DNA of 45,822 bases from Clostridia bacterium (GTDB lineage: Bacteria; Bacillota_A; Clostridia; Christensenellales; Aristaeellaceae). Both the position numbers and the translations under genes were made by a program. The stretch spans positions 1 to 45,822 of the forward strand of contig JAFRJF010000105.1 of assembly GCA_017432405.1 (NCBI GenBank). The letters are read 5' to 3'. Shown here in pieces: positions 16,907 through 25,444 of this stretch. Under the pieces are notes generated by a model. That model had not been told where the DNA came from. It worked only from the letters and a program-made list of their open reading frames with translations, and did not search any database. The stretch's first letter is position 1; each line of letters opens with the position of its first letter.

Positions 16907-17716
16907 ATGGAAGAAGGGTTGACCATTCGCGTTCCCGCGCGCTTCGCCTCCGCCGGACAGTTTCTGGCGCAGCCGGGGTGGACGCATCCCAAGCGCGTGC
17001 TGGATACGACGGTATTGATTGTGGTGGAAGGCGGACGCTTTGGCCTGTCGGTGGACGGCAGGGCGTACGTCCTCGAGGCGAACCAGGCGCTGCTCCTGCC
17101 GGCAGGTCTGGCGCATGGGGGCTTCCACTGCGACGGCGAGGCGCCCGCGCGGTATTACTGGGCGCACTTTGAGCATGGACAGGGCGCGGGCGGACAGGCG
17201 CTGCAGCTGGGCCTGAGGCCGGTCGAGCTGACCGACATCGCCTTCAGCCGCATCGCCAACGGCTTTCACCAGCTGCTCAATGAGAACAGCCTGCCTTCGG
17301 GGGACGGCCTGCTGTGCGATTACATGCTCTCACTGATCCTGCTGGAGCTGCAGCGGGAGGGGCGACAGACCCAGAAGAGCGCCGTGACCAGCCGGATGCT
17401 GGAGTACATACGGCTGCACTGCTATGAAAAGCTGACCCTGCAGGACCTGTCCCGGGCGCTGGGCTACAGCGAGGATTACCTGTCCCGGCTGTTTCATGAG
17501 AGCGCCCGCTGCTCCTTTCGCAGCTATATCCACCAGCTGCGTTTGGCGCGGGCCAAGCGGGAGCTGTTGGGCAGCGTCAAATCCATCCAGCAGATCGCCG
17601 AGTCTTGCGGCTACAGCAACGCGAAATTCTTCAGCACGGTGTTTTTGAAGCAGGAGGGGGTCACACCCTCCGCCTACAGGAACCTTTACGGCGGACTCCA
17701 CCAGAACAATGCTTAA
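16907..17716 (+). CDS. AraC-family transcriptional regulator
   Basis: 269 residues from ATG 16907 (GGAGGG 16895-16900). The N-terminal half is a cupin-like sugar-sensing domain (LVVEGG-type strand, LLLPAGLAHGGFH). The C-terminal half, about 165-265, has two helix-turn-helix units: LTLQDLSRALGYSEDYLSRLFHE and IQQIAESCGYSNAKFFSTVF, ending GVTPSAYR. It most likely activates the operon that starts at 17905 in response to a plant sugar such as arabinose. The ligand is inferred from the GH127 gene in that operon. Confidence 0.92.
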   Translation: MEEGLTIRVPARFASAGQFLAQPGWTHPKRVLDTTVLIVVEGGRFGLSVDGRAYVLEANQALLLPAGLAHGGFHCDGEAPARYYWAHFEHGQGAGGQALQLGLRPVELTDIAFSRIANGFHQLLNENSLPSGDGLLCDYMLSLILLELQREGRQTQKSAVTSRMLEYIRLHCYEKLTLQDLSRALGYSEDYLSRLFHESARCSFRSYIHQLRLARAKRELLGSVKSIQQIAESCGYSNAKFFSTVFLKQEGVTPSAYRNLYGGLHQNNA

Positions 17717-17778
17717 CGGCAGGCTACGTTAAGCTGAACATACGCCGAAAACAGAAACCATTTTCCGCAAATGATACC

Positions 17779-17807
17779 TATACATGAATATTAATCAATG
17801 CTATAAT
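17779..17807 (+). promoter_or_regulatory. promoter of the arabinoside operon
   Basis: TATACA (weak -35, 17779-17784), a 17-nt spacer, then TATAAT (17802-17807). ATATTAATCA (17788-17797), shared with the regulator intergenic region, lies between the boxes. A weak -35 with an internal repeat suits regulation by the adjacent AraC or LacI protein. Confidence 0.5.
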
Positions 17808-17904
17808 CAAGCCGACAAGATGCGAGAAACGATTTGGACAGAGTGGATTAAATCCGCGGCTGAAAATCGAGCGAAGCATCAAAAACAGAAAGGAAGCGTG
17901 AACC

Positions 17905-19236
17905 ATGAAGAAGCTGCTGAGTATCCTGTTGGCCCTGTCCCTGCTGCTGATGCTGATCCCGGCCATGGCCGAGGAGCCGATCACCCTGACCTTCTCGAGC
18001 TGGGGCGATGCCGCCGAGAAGGCGATCCTGGAGGGCGCCCTGGCCAGATTCACCGAAGAGACCGGCATCAACGTGGAATACCTGTACACCCCCGAGGACT
18101 ACGTGACCAAGATGACCACGATGGCCGCCGCCAACGAGCTGCCGGACGTGGGCTACCTCTCCGAGCCGATCGTCGTCCAGTGGGCAAACGAGGGCATGCT
18201 GAAGGACCTGACCCCCGCGCTGGAGAGCGGCAACGTGGACGCCAAGATGGACAGCAACAAGTTCATCGACAAGAACGGCAAAGTAGTCGGCGTGTCCGTG
18301 GCCGACGAGGTCGTCATGATTTTCTACAACCCCACCTATTTCGACCAGATGGGCGTCGCCTATCCGCCGTCGAAGGCCGAGGACGCCTGGACCTGGGAGG
18401 AGTTCGTCGATGTCTGCCGCCAGCTGACGGTGGACGTCAACGGCAAGCACCCCGGCGAGGAGGGCTTCGACCCGGACAACATCAAGACCTACGCCGTCAA
18501 GATGGACGACCGCGACTACGTGTATGAGTCCTTCCTGTACTCCAACGACACCGGGCTGTTCACCGAGGACGGCAAGGGCATTGCGCTGTACGAGGATCCG
18601 GCAGTCGAGGTGTTCCAGGCCATCGCCGACCTGGTGAATGTCGAGCACGTCATGCCCTCCGCTGAGGACGCCGCCAACAACATGGACATGAGCGCCTGCT
18701 TCCTGAGTAATTCCTGCGCCATGGTGGTCAGCGGCCAGTGGAACTTCCAGTCCATGGCCATCGCCGCCGAGGAGGACGGCATCACCTACGACGTGGGCGT
18801 GCTGCCCTACTTCAAGGCGCCCAAGACCGCGAACACCGGCACCCCCGTGGTCGTGTTCCGCGACACCAAGCACTACGACGAGGCGCTGCTGCTGGCCTCC
18901 TACATCATGAACACCGATTTCGTGATGGACTTCATCAACTCCGGCCTGTGGATGCCGGTTTCCGAGGACTGGTATACCGACGAGGCGCTGATCGACAAGT
19001 GGATGACCGAAGGCGTGCATCCGGCCCACTATCGCGAGGCCTGCATCGACTGGGCGCTGAACAACACCCATCCCTCGGCCTACTTCACCTACGGTTGCAT
19101 CCAACAGTTGGAGGACCTGTACATCCCCGCCCTGGACAACGTGCTGCTGGGCACCGAGACCGCCAAGGACGCCATGGAGGGCATCCGGGGCGAACTGGAC
19201 AAGGTGATGGCGGACTACCTGGCCAGCATTTCCTGA
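17905..19236 (+). CDS. sugar ABC transporter, binding protein
   Basis: 443 residues. Signal peptide MKKLLSILLALSLLLMLIPAMA with signal peptidase I-like cleavage after AMA (20-22); no lipobox Cys, which is unusual for a Gram-positive binding protein. The mature part is a family 1 solute-binding protein (LTFSSWGDAAEKAILEGALARF near the start; a Trp-rich C-terminal half). It should capture a sugar or arabino-oligosaccharide for the two permeases downstream. The GC-rich hairpin after the gene may keep its message level above that of the permeases. First gene of a four-gene operon ending in GH127. Confidence 0.9.
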   Translation: MKKLLSILLALSLLLMLIPAMAEEPITLTFSSWGDAAEKAILEGALARFTEETGINVEYLYTPEDYVTKMTTMAAANELPDVGYLSEPIVVQWANEGMLKDLTPALESGNVDAKMDSNKFIDKNGKVVGVSVADEVVMIFYNPTYFDQMGVAYPPSKAEDAWTWEEFVDVCRQLTVDVNGKHPGEEGFDPDNIKTYAVKMDDRDYVYESFLYSNDTGLFTEDGKGIALYEDPAVEVFQAIADLVNVEHVMPSAEDAANNMDMSACFLSNSCAMVVSGQWNFQSMAIAAEEDGITYDVGVLPYFKAPKTANTGTPVVVFRDTKHYDEALLLASYIMNTDFVMDFINSGLWMPVSEDWYTDEALIDKWMTEGVHPAHYREACIDWALNNTHPSAYFTYGCIQQLEDLYIPALDNVLLGTETAKDAMEGIRGELDKVMADYLASIS

Positions 19237-19256
19237 CCTGTCGATACGGTTGAAGG

Positions 19257-19277
19257 GTGGGGGCCGACGGCCCCCAC
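19257..19277 (+). promoter_or_regulatory. GC-rich stem-loop after binding-protein gene
   Basis: GTGGGGGCC (19257-19265) pairs with GGCCCCCAC (19269-19277), loop GAC. No T-run follows, so it looks like an mRNA-stabilising or partial attenuating hairpin rather than a full terminator. Confidence 0.6.
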
Positions 19278-19316
19278 TCTCTATTGGAAAAATCCCCCGA
19301 AAGAGGTGTAACCATC

Positions 19317-20249
19317 ATGAAAGGGACTGGAAATGCCGATCTTGGACGCCCGAGGATGTCCGTGATGAAGCGAAACGAGGCCATCGCGGGATACGTGTTC
19401 ATGCTGCCGTTGCTGCTGGGCATCGTGTTTTTGACCTACGGCCAGTTCGTCTACAGCCTCATCATATCCTTCACGAACAAGAGCGTGTTCGGAACGGCGA
19501 ATTTTGTGGGCCTTCAAAATTACGTGAAGCTGCTGCGCGAGGATTTCTTCTTCTGGAAGTCCATCAAGGCGACGGTGCTGTATGCCTTTGGCTCCGTCGT
19601 CGCCACCCAGCTGACGGCGCTGGCGATCGCGATCCTGCTGAACAATCGGAACATAAAGGGCAAGGCCTTCTTCCGCACCATATTCTATGTGCCCTCCATC
19701 GTGCCGGCGGTGGCCTCCTGCCTGCTGTGGATGTGGATGTTCAACCCGGATTTCGGGCTCTTCAACGCCGCGCTGAAGCTGCTAGGCCTGCCCACTAGCA
19801 AGTGGATCTACGCGGAAAACACCGCGGTGCCCTCGCTGGTGCTGATGAGCGCCTGGGCCTGCGGTGCCCCGATGGTCATCTACCTCTCCGGGCTGGCCAA
19901 CGTGTCCCCGACGCTGCTGGAGGCCGTGGACATCGACGGCGGCGGCGCATGGACGAAGTTCATCCACATCACGATTCCGATGATCTCGCCGGTGCTGTTC
20001 TACAACACGCTGATGGGCATCATCGGCGGCTTCATGACCTTCACCAATAGCTACGTCATGACGGAGGGCGGGCCGAACAACGCCACGCTGTTCGTCAACT
20101 ACCTGATCTACCGGGACGCCTTCCAGTACAACGAGTTCGGCTATGCCAGCGCCCTGGCCTGGATCGTGTTCATCGTGCTTGCGATATGTACGCTGGTGAT
20201 TTTCAAGTTCTTCGGAAAGAAGGTGTATTACGGTGGCGCAGACCAGTGA
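19317..20249 (+). CDS. sugar ABC transporter permease (MalF type)
   Basis: 310 residues from ATG 19317 (GAGGTG 8 nt upstream). Six membrane helices; the first follows EAIAGYVFMLPLLLGIVF. The cytoplasmic EAA loop reads EAVDIDGGGAWTKFIHIT and would contact the ATPase subunit. Its 3' end overlaps the second permease gene by 17 nt. No ATPase gene is nearby, as is common in Firmicutes sugar importers served by a shared MsmX-type ATPase. Confidence 0.92.
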   Translation: MKGTGNADLGRPRMSVMKRNEAIAGYVFMLPLLLGIVFLTYGQFVYSLIISFTNKSVFGTANFVGLQNYVKLLREDFFFWKSIKATVLYAFGSVVATQLTALAIAILLNNRNIKGKAFFRTIFYVPSIVPAVASCLLWMWMFNPDFGLFNAALKLLGLPTSKWIYAENTAVPSLVLMSAWACGAPMVIYLSGLANVSPTLLEAVDIDGGGAWTKFIHITIPMISPVLFYNTLMGIIGGFMTFTNSYVMTEGGPNNATLFVNYLIYRDAFQYNEFGYASALAWIVFIVLAICTLVIFKFFGKKVYYGGADQ

Positions 20250-21102
20250 CGTGAAAGCCATGAAGCTGAACAAAAAGAAGCTCCGCTTCTCTACGGTCCT
20301 GCTTTACATCATATTGATCGTCGGAACCCTCGTGTGCCTGGTGCCGCTGTACTGGATGCTGCGCTCGTCGCTGATGAGCAACGCGGAAATCTTCGTGTTC
20401 CCGCCGAAATTCTTCCCCAGTGCCTGGCGCTGGAGCAACTATGTCAAGACCTTCCAGAATTTCGAGGCGCTGAAATACTTCACCAACACGATGAAGATAC
20501 TGGTGCCCTGCGTGATCGGCACCGTGCTGACCTCGTCCATGGCAGGCTATGCCCTCGGGCGGCTCCAGTTCCCGGGCAAGAAGCTGTGGTTCGCGCTGAC
20601 CATCGGGGCGATGATCCTGCCGGGCCACGTGGTGCTGATCCCGCTTTACCTGACCTATTCCGCCATCGGCGCGACCAATACCTCTACCCCCTTCTACCTG
20701 GCGGCCTGGTGCGGCGGCGGCGCATCAAACGTGTTCCTGATGCGCCAGTTCATGCGGACGCTGCCCAAGGATTACGACGAATCCGCCATGATCGACGGTG
20801 CGAACCGCCTTCAGATTTTTCTGAAGATACTGGTGCCGCTGTGCGCGCCGATCATGATCACCGTGGCCATATTCTCGTTCATGTTCTACTGGAACGACTT
20901 CCAGGGGCCCCTGATCTATCTGAGGAGCGACAACAAGTTCACCCTGGCCCTGGGCATACTGTCCCTGCGCGGCGCCTATGCCTCGAAGTGGAACTACATC
21001 ATGGCGGCGTCCCTGGTGATGGTCGTGCCGGCGGTGGTGCTGTTCGCCATCGGGCAGCGCTACTTTATCGAAGGCATCGTATTGACCGGCGTAAAGGGTT
21101 AG
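20233..21102 (+). CDS. sugar ABC transporter permease (MalG type)
   Basis: 289 residues, starting at a GTG inside the end of the previous gene (17-nt overlap). Six helices, large first periplasmic loop with PPKFFPSAWRWSNYVKTF, and EAA loop ESAMIDGANRLQIFLKIL. It forms the heterodimeric channel with the upstream permease. The C-terminus (YFIEGIVLTGVKG) is typical of the family. A promoter-like sequence lies in its last codons and may drive the GH127 gene separately. Confidence 0.92.
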   Translation: MAQTSDVKAMKLNKKKLRFSTVLLYIILIVGTLVCLVPLYWMLRSSLMSNAEIFVFPPKFFPSAWRWSNYVKTFQNFEALKYFTNTMKILVPCVIGTVLTSSMAGYALGRLQFPGKKLWFALTIGAMILPGHVVLIPLYLTYSAIGATNTSTPFYLAAWCGGGASNVFLMRQFMRTLPKDYDESAMIDGANRLQIFLKILVPLCAPIMITVAIFSFMFYWNDFQGPLIYLRSDNKFTLALGILSLRGAYASKWNYIMAASLVMVVPAVVLFAIGQRYFIEGIVLTGVKG

Positions 21103-21111
21103 TACTATAAT
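21082..21111 (+). promoter_or_regulatory. internal promoter before GH127 gene
   Basis: TTGACC (21082-21087), 18-nt spacer, TATAAT (21106-21111). It starts inside the permease gene and lies 25 nt before the GH127 start. Confidence 0.5.
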
Positions 21112-21135
21112 ACGCACATACGGGAGGATGGTAAA

Positions 21136-23073
21136 ATGAGTGGAGCGGGCAGCTTTATACAGAAAGCCCTTATCGACGATTCCTTTTGGAGCCGCATCCG
21201 CGAGACGGTGCGGCGCGAGGGCATACCCTACCAGTGGGAGGCGCTGAACGACCGGGTCCCGGACGCCGAGCCCAGCTACTGCATGCGGAATTTCAGGATC
21301 GCCGCCGGAAAGCAGGCGGGGACCCACGCCGGGTTTGTATTCCAGGACAGCGACGTCGCCAAGTGGATCGAGGGCGCGGCCTATACGCTGCGCTGGCATC
21401 CGGACACGGCGCTGGAGGCGGTCGTCGACGGCGCGATCGACGAGGTGGTCGCGGCCCAGCAGCCGGACGGTTACCTGGACACGTATTATATCATAGGCGG
21501 CCTGGAAAAGCGCTTTACGAACCTGAAGGACCACCACGAGCTGTACGTCGCGGGGCACATGATCGAGGCTGCGGTGGCCTACTACCAGGCCACGGGCAAG
21601 CGGCGGCTGTTGGACGCGATGATCCGCTTTGTGGACTGCATCGACAGCGCCATCGGCGCGGAGGAGGGCAAGCTGCACGGCTACCCGGGTCATCCGGTGA
21701 TCGAAATGGCGCTGATCCGGCTCTATGAGGTGACGAAGGACGAAAAGCACCTGAAGCTGGCGAAGTACTTCGTGGACCAGCGCGGCCAGCGCCCGCTGTA
21801 CTTCGAGGAGGAGGACGCGCGCAACCACAACAGCTTCTACTGGAAGGACAGCTATTTCCAGTACCAGTACTACCAGGCGGGCATGCCCATCCGTGAGCAG
21901 ACCGAGGCCCAGGGCCATGCGGTGCGGGCGATGTACCTTTATGCGGGCGTGGCGGACGTGGCCCGGGAGATGGGGGACGCCGAGCTGGCGGCGGTGTGCC
22001 GGCGGCTGTGGGCCAACACGGTGCACAGGCGCATGTACGTGACCGGCAGCGTGGGCTCGTCGGAGTACGGCGAGGCCTTCACCTTCGACTACGACCTGCC
22101 CAACGACACCATCTATGGCGAGACCTGTGCCGCCATCGCCCTGGTGTTCTTCGCCCGGCGCATGCTGTCGCTGGAGGCGAAGGGGGAATACGCCGACGTC
22201 ATGGAGCGGGCGCTGTACAACGGCGTCATCAGCGGCATGCAGCTGGACGGCAAGAAGTTCTTCTACGTCAACCCGCTGGAGGTGCTGCCGGAGGCCAGCC
22301 TGAAGGACCAGAGGAAGCGCCATGTGAAGGTGGAGCGCCAGCGCTGGTTCGGCTGCGCCTGCTGCCCGCCGAACATCATCCGGCTGGTGTCCTCACTGGA
22401 GGATTACATCTGCTCGGCCAACGATAAAACGCTGTTCGTGCACCTGTACGTCAAGGGCGCTTTGCAGGCGGAGATTGGGGGAAAGGCCATTCGCTTCGAG
22501 GTGGACACGGACTATCCCTGGAACGGCGACGTAGCGCTGGCGTACAGGGGAGAGGGAGGCGCGGCGTTCGCGCTGATGCTGCGCATTCCCGGCTGGTGCG
22601 GCAAATACGCCCTCAGTCTCAACGGAAAACCGCTGGATGTGGACGTCAAAGACGGCTACGCGACCGTTGAACGGGCGTGGCAGGCGGGCGATAAGCTGGT
22701 GCTGTCCCTCGACATGCCGGTGACGCTGGTGAGGGCCAATCCCCGCATCTACGAGGACGCGGGCAAGGTCGCCGTGCAGCGCGGGGCGCTGGTCTACTGC
22801 CTCGAGGAGGCGGACAATTCCCGGAACCTGCACGCCGTAAGACTGGGCGGGGCGGACGCGGGCCAATTCACGGCGCAGTGGAAGCCCGACAAGCTGGGCG
22901 GCATTGTCGAGCTCCAATCCCCGGGCATTCGCGAGACCGACGAGGGCTGGGGCGAGACTGCCTACAGCGCCGACCGGGAGATCAGGACCGTCCCCGCGCG
23001 GCTGACCTGGATCCCGTATTACGCCTGGGCCAACCGCACGCCCGGCGAGATGCGGGTGTGGGTGAGAAGATAG
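21136..23073 (+). CDS. GH127 beta-L-arabinofuranosidase
   Basis: 645 residues, full length for glycoside hydrolase family 127 (DUF1680). No signal peptide, so it acts in the cytoplasm on imported arabino-oligosaccharides. An (alpha/alpha)6 barrel comes first and a beta-sandwich second. The metal and nucleophile residues known from Bifidobacterium HypBA1 are recognisable: Glu 313 in YGEAF (acid/base), Glu 329 and Cys 331 in GETC, and Cys 409 and 410 in GCACCPPN, with spacings close to HypBA1. GGGAGG precedes the ATG. It is the last gene of the importer operon, which implies the transporter brings in beta-L-arabinofuranosides, for example from hydroxyproline-rich plant glycoproteins. Confidence 0.88.
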   Translation: MSGAGSFIQKALIDDSFWSRIRETVRREGIPYQWEALNDRVPDAEPSYCMRNFRIAAGKQAGTHAGFVFQDSDVAKWIEGAAYTLRWHPDTALEAVVDGAIDEVVAAQQPDGYLDTYYIIGGLEKRFTNLKDHHELYVAGHMIEAAVAYYQATGKRRLLDAMIRFVDCIDSAIGAEEGKLHGYPGHPVIEMALIRLYEVTKDEKHLKLAKYFVDQRGQRPLYFEEEDARNHNSFYWKDSYFQYQYYQAGMPIREQTEAQGHAVRAMYLYAGVADVAREMGDAELAAVCRRLWANTVHRRMYVTGSVGSSEYGEAFTFDYDLPNDTIYGETCAAIALVFFARRMLSLEAKGEYADVMERALYNGVISGMQLDGKKFFYVNPLEVLPEASLKDQRKRHVKVERQRWFGCACCPPNIIRLVSSLEDYICSANDKTLFVHLYVKGALQAEIGGKAIRFEVDTDYPWNGDVALAYRGEGGAAFALMLRIPGWCGKYALSLNGKPLDVDVKDGYATVERAWQAGDKLVLSLDMPVTLVRANPRIYEDAGKVAVQRGALVYCLEEADNSRNLHAVRLGGADAGQFTAQWKPDKLGGIVELQSPGIRETDEGWGETAYSADREIRTVPARLTWIPYYAWANRTPGEMRVWVRR

Positions 23074-23082
23074 CGCGCTGTA

Positions 23083-23147
23083 TCCCCCGGATGATTTGAC
23101 AGACCGCTGAGCCTGCGGTATAATGCCTGTATCAATCATCCGGGGGA
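23083..23147 (+). promoter_or_regulatory. consensus promoter inside a 14-bp inverted repeat
   Basis: TTGACA (23096-23101), 17-nt spacer, TATAAT (23119-23124): a full-consensus promoter for the YunG gene. It is framed by TCCCCCGGATGATT (23083-23096) and its exact inverted copy AATCATCCGGGGGA (23134-23147). In a transcript arriving from the GH127 gene the arms would form a stem that could terminate or insulate. Confidence 0.7.
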
Positions 23148-23157
23148 ATGTTTTGCC

Positions 23158-23622
23158 ATGACAGATCACTTCTACGGCTGGGAGCAGGCGACGGTGCCTG
23201 CGTTGAATCGCGACTATCCGGGCATCGAAACGCCCCGGGACCTCTATGACGCGCTGCTGGGGCTGTGGTGCGCGGACACCTGCGCGCCCCGGATGCGGGG
23301 GGACTGGACGGCGGACAACCCGCCCCTGGGCCAGTGCTCCATCACCGCTTTCCTGGCGCAGGACATCTTTGGCGGGAGGGTGTACGGCGTGCCGCTGAAG
23401 GACGGCGGCTTCCACTGCTTCAACGTGGTGGACGGCCACCGGTTCGACCTCACCAGCCAGCAGTTCGGCGACGCGAAGCTGAAGTATGACGGTTGCCCGG
23501 AGCAGCTCCGGGAAGTCCACTTCGCCAAGGAAGAGAAGCGGCAGCGGTATGAAAAGCTGAAGGCCATGCTGAAAATGAGTCAAAGGGACGGTTCTACTGA
23601 CTCATTTTCACGGCGGGGATGA
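23158..23622 (+). CDS. YunG-family protein
   Basis: 154 residues. The core (LYDALLGLWCADTCAPRM, NPPLGQCSITAFLAQDIFGG, GFHCFNVVDGHRFDLTSQQF) matches the small YunG family, whose function is unknown. Residues after about 139 (KMSQRDGSTDSFSRRG) come from a GGGACGGTTCT hairpin repeat that has entered the gene's end and supplies the stop, so the native C-terminus may have been changed. ATG 23158 is used, though no strong GGAGG lies immediately upstream. Transcribed from its own consensus promoter. Confidence 0.75.
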   Translation: MTDHFYGWEQATVPALNRDYPGIETPRDLYDALLGLWCADTCAPRMRGDWTADNPPLGQCSITAFLAQDIFGGRVYGVPLKDGGFHCFNVVDGHRFDLTSQQFGDAKLKYDGCPEQLREVHFAKEEKRQRYEKLKAMLKMSQRDGSTDSFSRRG

Positions 23623-23645
23623 GTCGGCAGAACCGTCCCCTTGAC
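23579..23645. repeat. GGGACGGTTCT-type hairpin repeat
   Basis: Left arm 23579-23605 (from GTCAAAGGGACGGTTCT) and inverted right arm 23619-23645 (to AGAACCGTCCCCTTGAC), with a few mismatches, form a long hairpin around a 13-nt loop. A second 11-bp inversion (AAAATGAGTCA/TGACTCATTTT) overlaps the left arm. Hairpins with this core occur in several clostridial-type genomes as MITE/REP-like elements. Confidence 0.75.
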
Positions 23646-23662
23646 TTATAGGAGGTGCTTCG

Positions 23663-23875
23663 ATGTCACTGTTCAAACGCAGGAAGGTCGATATCAAGTT
23701 CGATCCCCAAACACAGCAGCCCGCGGTGCGCCGCAGCATCTGCACCGGGGAGATGACGGTGGGCTTCATCGACAAGGCCACCGGCAAATTCACTGACCTG
23801 ATGTGCGTGGACCGGAAGGGACTGGAGGCGTTCATGCGGGACATCGGAGTGGAGAAGATCAAGACCATTTATTGA
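23663..23875 (+). CDS. conserved 70-residue protein of unknown function
   Basis: 70 residues, AGGAGG 9 nt before the ATG. It begins MSLFKRRKVDIKFDP and contains RRSICTGEMTVGFIDKATGKF, then ends in a short helix. I recognise a family of similar small proteins in Clostridia but know no function; some have been labelled aspartate dehydrogenase, which cannot be right at this size. One Cys, no membrane segment or signal peptide. The stop codon lies in the left arm of a long hairpin. Confidence 0.65.
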   Translation: MSLFKRRKVDIKFDPQTQQPAVRRSICTGEMTVGFIDKATGKFTDLMCVDRKGLEAFMRDIGVEKIKTIY

Positions 23876-23922
23876 AGAACAGCCGGTTGAACGACGCGTC
23901 GCTCAACCGGCTGTTCTTCAAT
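23871..23922 (+). terminator. long hairpin ending the small gene
   Basis: A perfect 20-bp stem, ATTGAAGAACAGCCGGTTGA (23871-23890) with 23903-23922, whose 12-nt loop contains CGACGCGTCG, itself a palindrome. It includes the stop codon of the upstream gene. The T-rich tail is weak. Confidence 0.65.
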
Positions 23923-23979
23923 GATTATCATAACACAAAGCCAGAGTGTTAATATACAGAGAAGTTCGCCCTGTCGGCC

Positions 23980-24011
23980 TTGACAGGGCTTGGATTCTTG
24001 TATACAATAAT
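23980..24011 (+). promoter_or_regulatory. promoter and GntR operator of citrate operon
   Basis: TTGACA (23980-23985), 17-nt spacer, TACAAT (24003-24008). The palindrome TTGTATACAA (23998-24007), with outer ATT (23994-23996) and AAT (24009-24011), overlaps the -10 box. This matches operators of FadR-subfamily GntR regulators, and the operon encodes one. Confidence 0.7.
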
Positions 24012-24055
24012 ACAAACATTCTGTCCGCCCTGTGGCGGACGCGGGAGATGAGACC

Positions 24056-25432
24056 ATGCTGGAAATGTCCAACAAAACCAATCTGCTGGAGCAGCGGCAG
24101 TACAAGTATTCCCTGCAGGACGTGCCGGAGGCGAACCTGTACCGGGATATCTACCCCTATGACGAAATACCGCGCATCGCCTTCAACCACCGGCGCGTGC
24201 CCATGGGCATGCCCGAGGACATATGGATCACCGACACCTCCTTCCGGGACGGCCAGCAGTCGGTGGAGCCCTATACGGTCAAGCAGATCGTCGACCTTTA
24301 CAAGCTTATGGCCCGGCTGGGCGGCCCCTATGGCGTTATACGGCAGACGGAGTTCTTCGTCTACAGCGAAAAGGACAGGAAGGCCCTGTCCGAGTGCATG
24401 GACCTGGGCTACCGCTTCCCGGAGATCACCACCTGGATCCGTGCCACCCGGGAGGACTTCAAGCTGGTCAAGAACCTGGGCATACGGGAGACGGGCATAC
24501 TGGTGTCCTGCAGCGACTACCACATCTTCAAGAAGATGCAGATGACCCGCAAGCAGTGCATGGAGTATTATTTGAAGACCGTGGCGGACGCCTTCGAGGC
24601 CGGGGTCATGCCCCGCTGCCACCTGGAGGACATCACCCGTGCCGACTTCTACGGCTTCGTGGTGCCCTTCGTCAACGAGCTGATGAAGATGAGCCAGGAC
24701 GCGGGCATCCCCGTGAAGATCCGCGCCTGCGACACGATGGGCTACGGCGTGCCCTATTCCGAGGTGGCCCTGCCCCGCAGCGTGCCCGGCATCATCTACG
24801 GCCTGCAGCACTATTCTGACGTGCCCAGCGAGATGCTGGAGTGGCACGGCCACAACGACTTCTACAAGGCCGTGGCCAACGCCTCCACCGCCTGGCTGTA
24901 CGGCGCCTCGGCGGTGAACTGCTCGCTGCTGGGCATCGGCGAGCGCACCGGAAACATCCCGCTGGAGGCCATGGTGATGGAGTACGCCAGCCTGCGCGGC
25001 AGCCTTGACGGCATGGACCCCACCGCCATCACCGACATCGCCCGCTACTTCCGGGACGAGATCGGCTATGACATCCCGGTTATGACCCCCTTCGTGGGCC
25101 GCCAGTTCAACACCACCCGGGCGGGCATCCACGCCGACGGCCTGTTGAAGGACGCCGAGGTGTACACCATATTCGACACCCGCAAGATACTGGGCCGCGC
25201 CCCGGCGGTGATGATCGGCAAGGCCAGCGGCCTGGCGGGCATCGCCTACTGGATCAACGAAAACTACCAGCTGACCGGCGGCGAGGCCGTGGACAAGAAG
25301 GATCCGCTGGTGGTGGCGCTGAAGCAGTGGATCGACGCCGAGTATGAGGACGGCCGCCAGACCACGCTGTCCACCGCAGAGCTGGAGACGAAGATCGAGG
25401 AGCTGTCCGCCGGCCGCTTCCACAGGCTGTAA
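24056..25432 (+). CDS. probable Re-type citrate synthase
   Basis: 458 residues from ATG 24056 (GGGAG upstream; the in-frame GTG 24032 is less likely). The protein belongs to the isopropylmalate/homocitrate synthase superfamily: WITDTSFRDGQQS (about 57-69), and the metal-binding HGHND near residue 272. Within that superfamily, its position with aconitase and isocitrate dehydrogenase points to (R)-citrate synthase, as described in Clostridium kluyveri, which condenses acetyl-CoA and oxaloacetate in anaerobes lacking the ordinary GltA. No C-terminal regulatory domain is present, unlike isopropylmalate synthase. Homocitrate synthase is the main alternative. The operon would supply 2-oxoglutarate for glutamate synthesis. 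Confidence 0.78.
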   Translation: MLEMSNKTNLLEQRQYKYSLQDVPEANLYRDIYPYDEIPRIAFNHRRVPMGMPEDIWITDTSFRDGQQSVEPYTVKQIVDLYKLMARLGGPYGVIRQTEFFVYSEKDRKALSECMDLGYRFPEITTWIRATREDFKLVKNLGIRETGILVSCSDYHIFKKMQMTRKQCMEYYLKTVADAFEAGVMPRCHLEDITRADFYGFVVPFVNELMKMSQDAGIPVKIRACDTMGYGVPYSEVALPRSVPGIIYGLQHYSDVPSEMLEWHGHNDFYKAVANASTAWLYGASAVNCSLLGIGERTGNIPLEAMVMEYASLRGSLDGMDPTAITDIARYFRDEIGYDIPVMTPFVGRQFNTTRAGIHADGLLKDAEVYTIFDTRKILGRAPAVMIGKASGLAGIAYWINENYQLTGGEAVDKKDPLVVALKQWIDAEYEDGRQTTLSTAELETKIEELSAGRFHRL

Positions 25433-25444
25433 GGAGGGGAAAAC

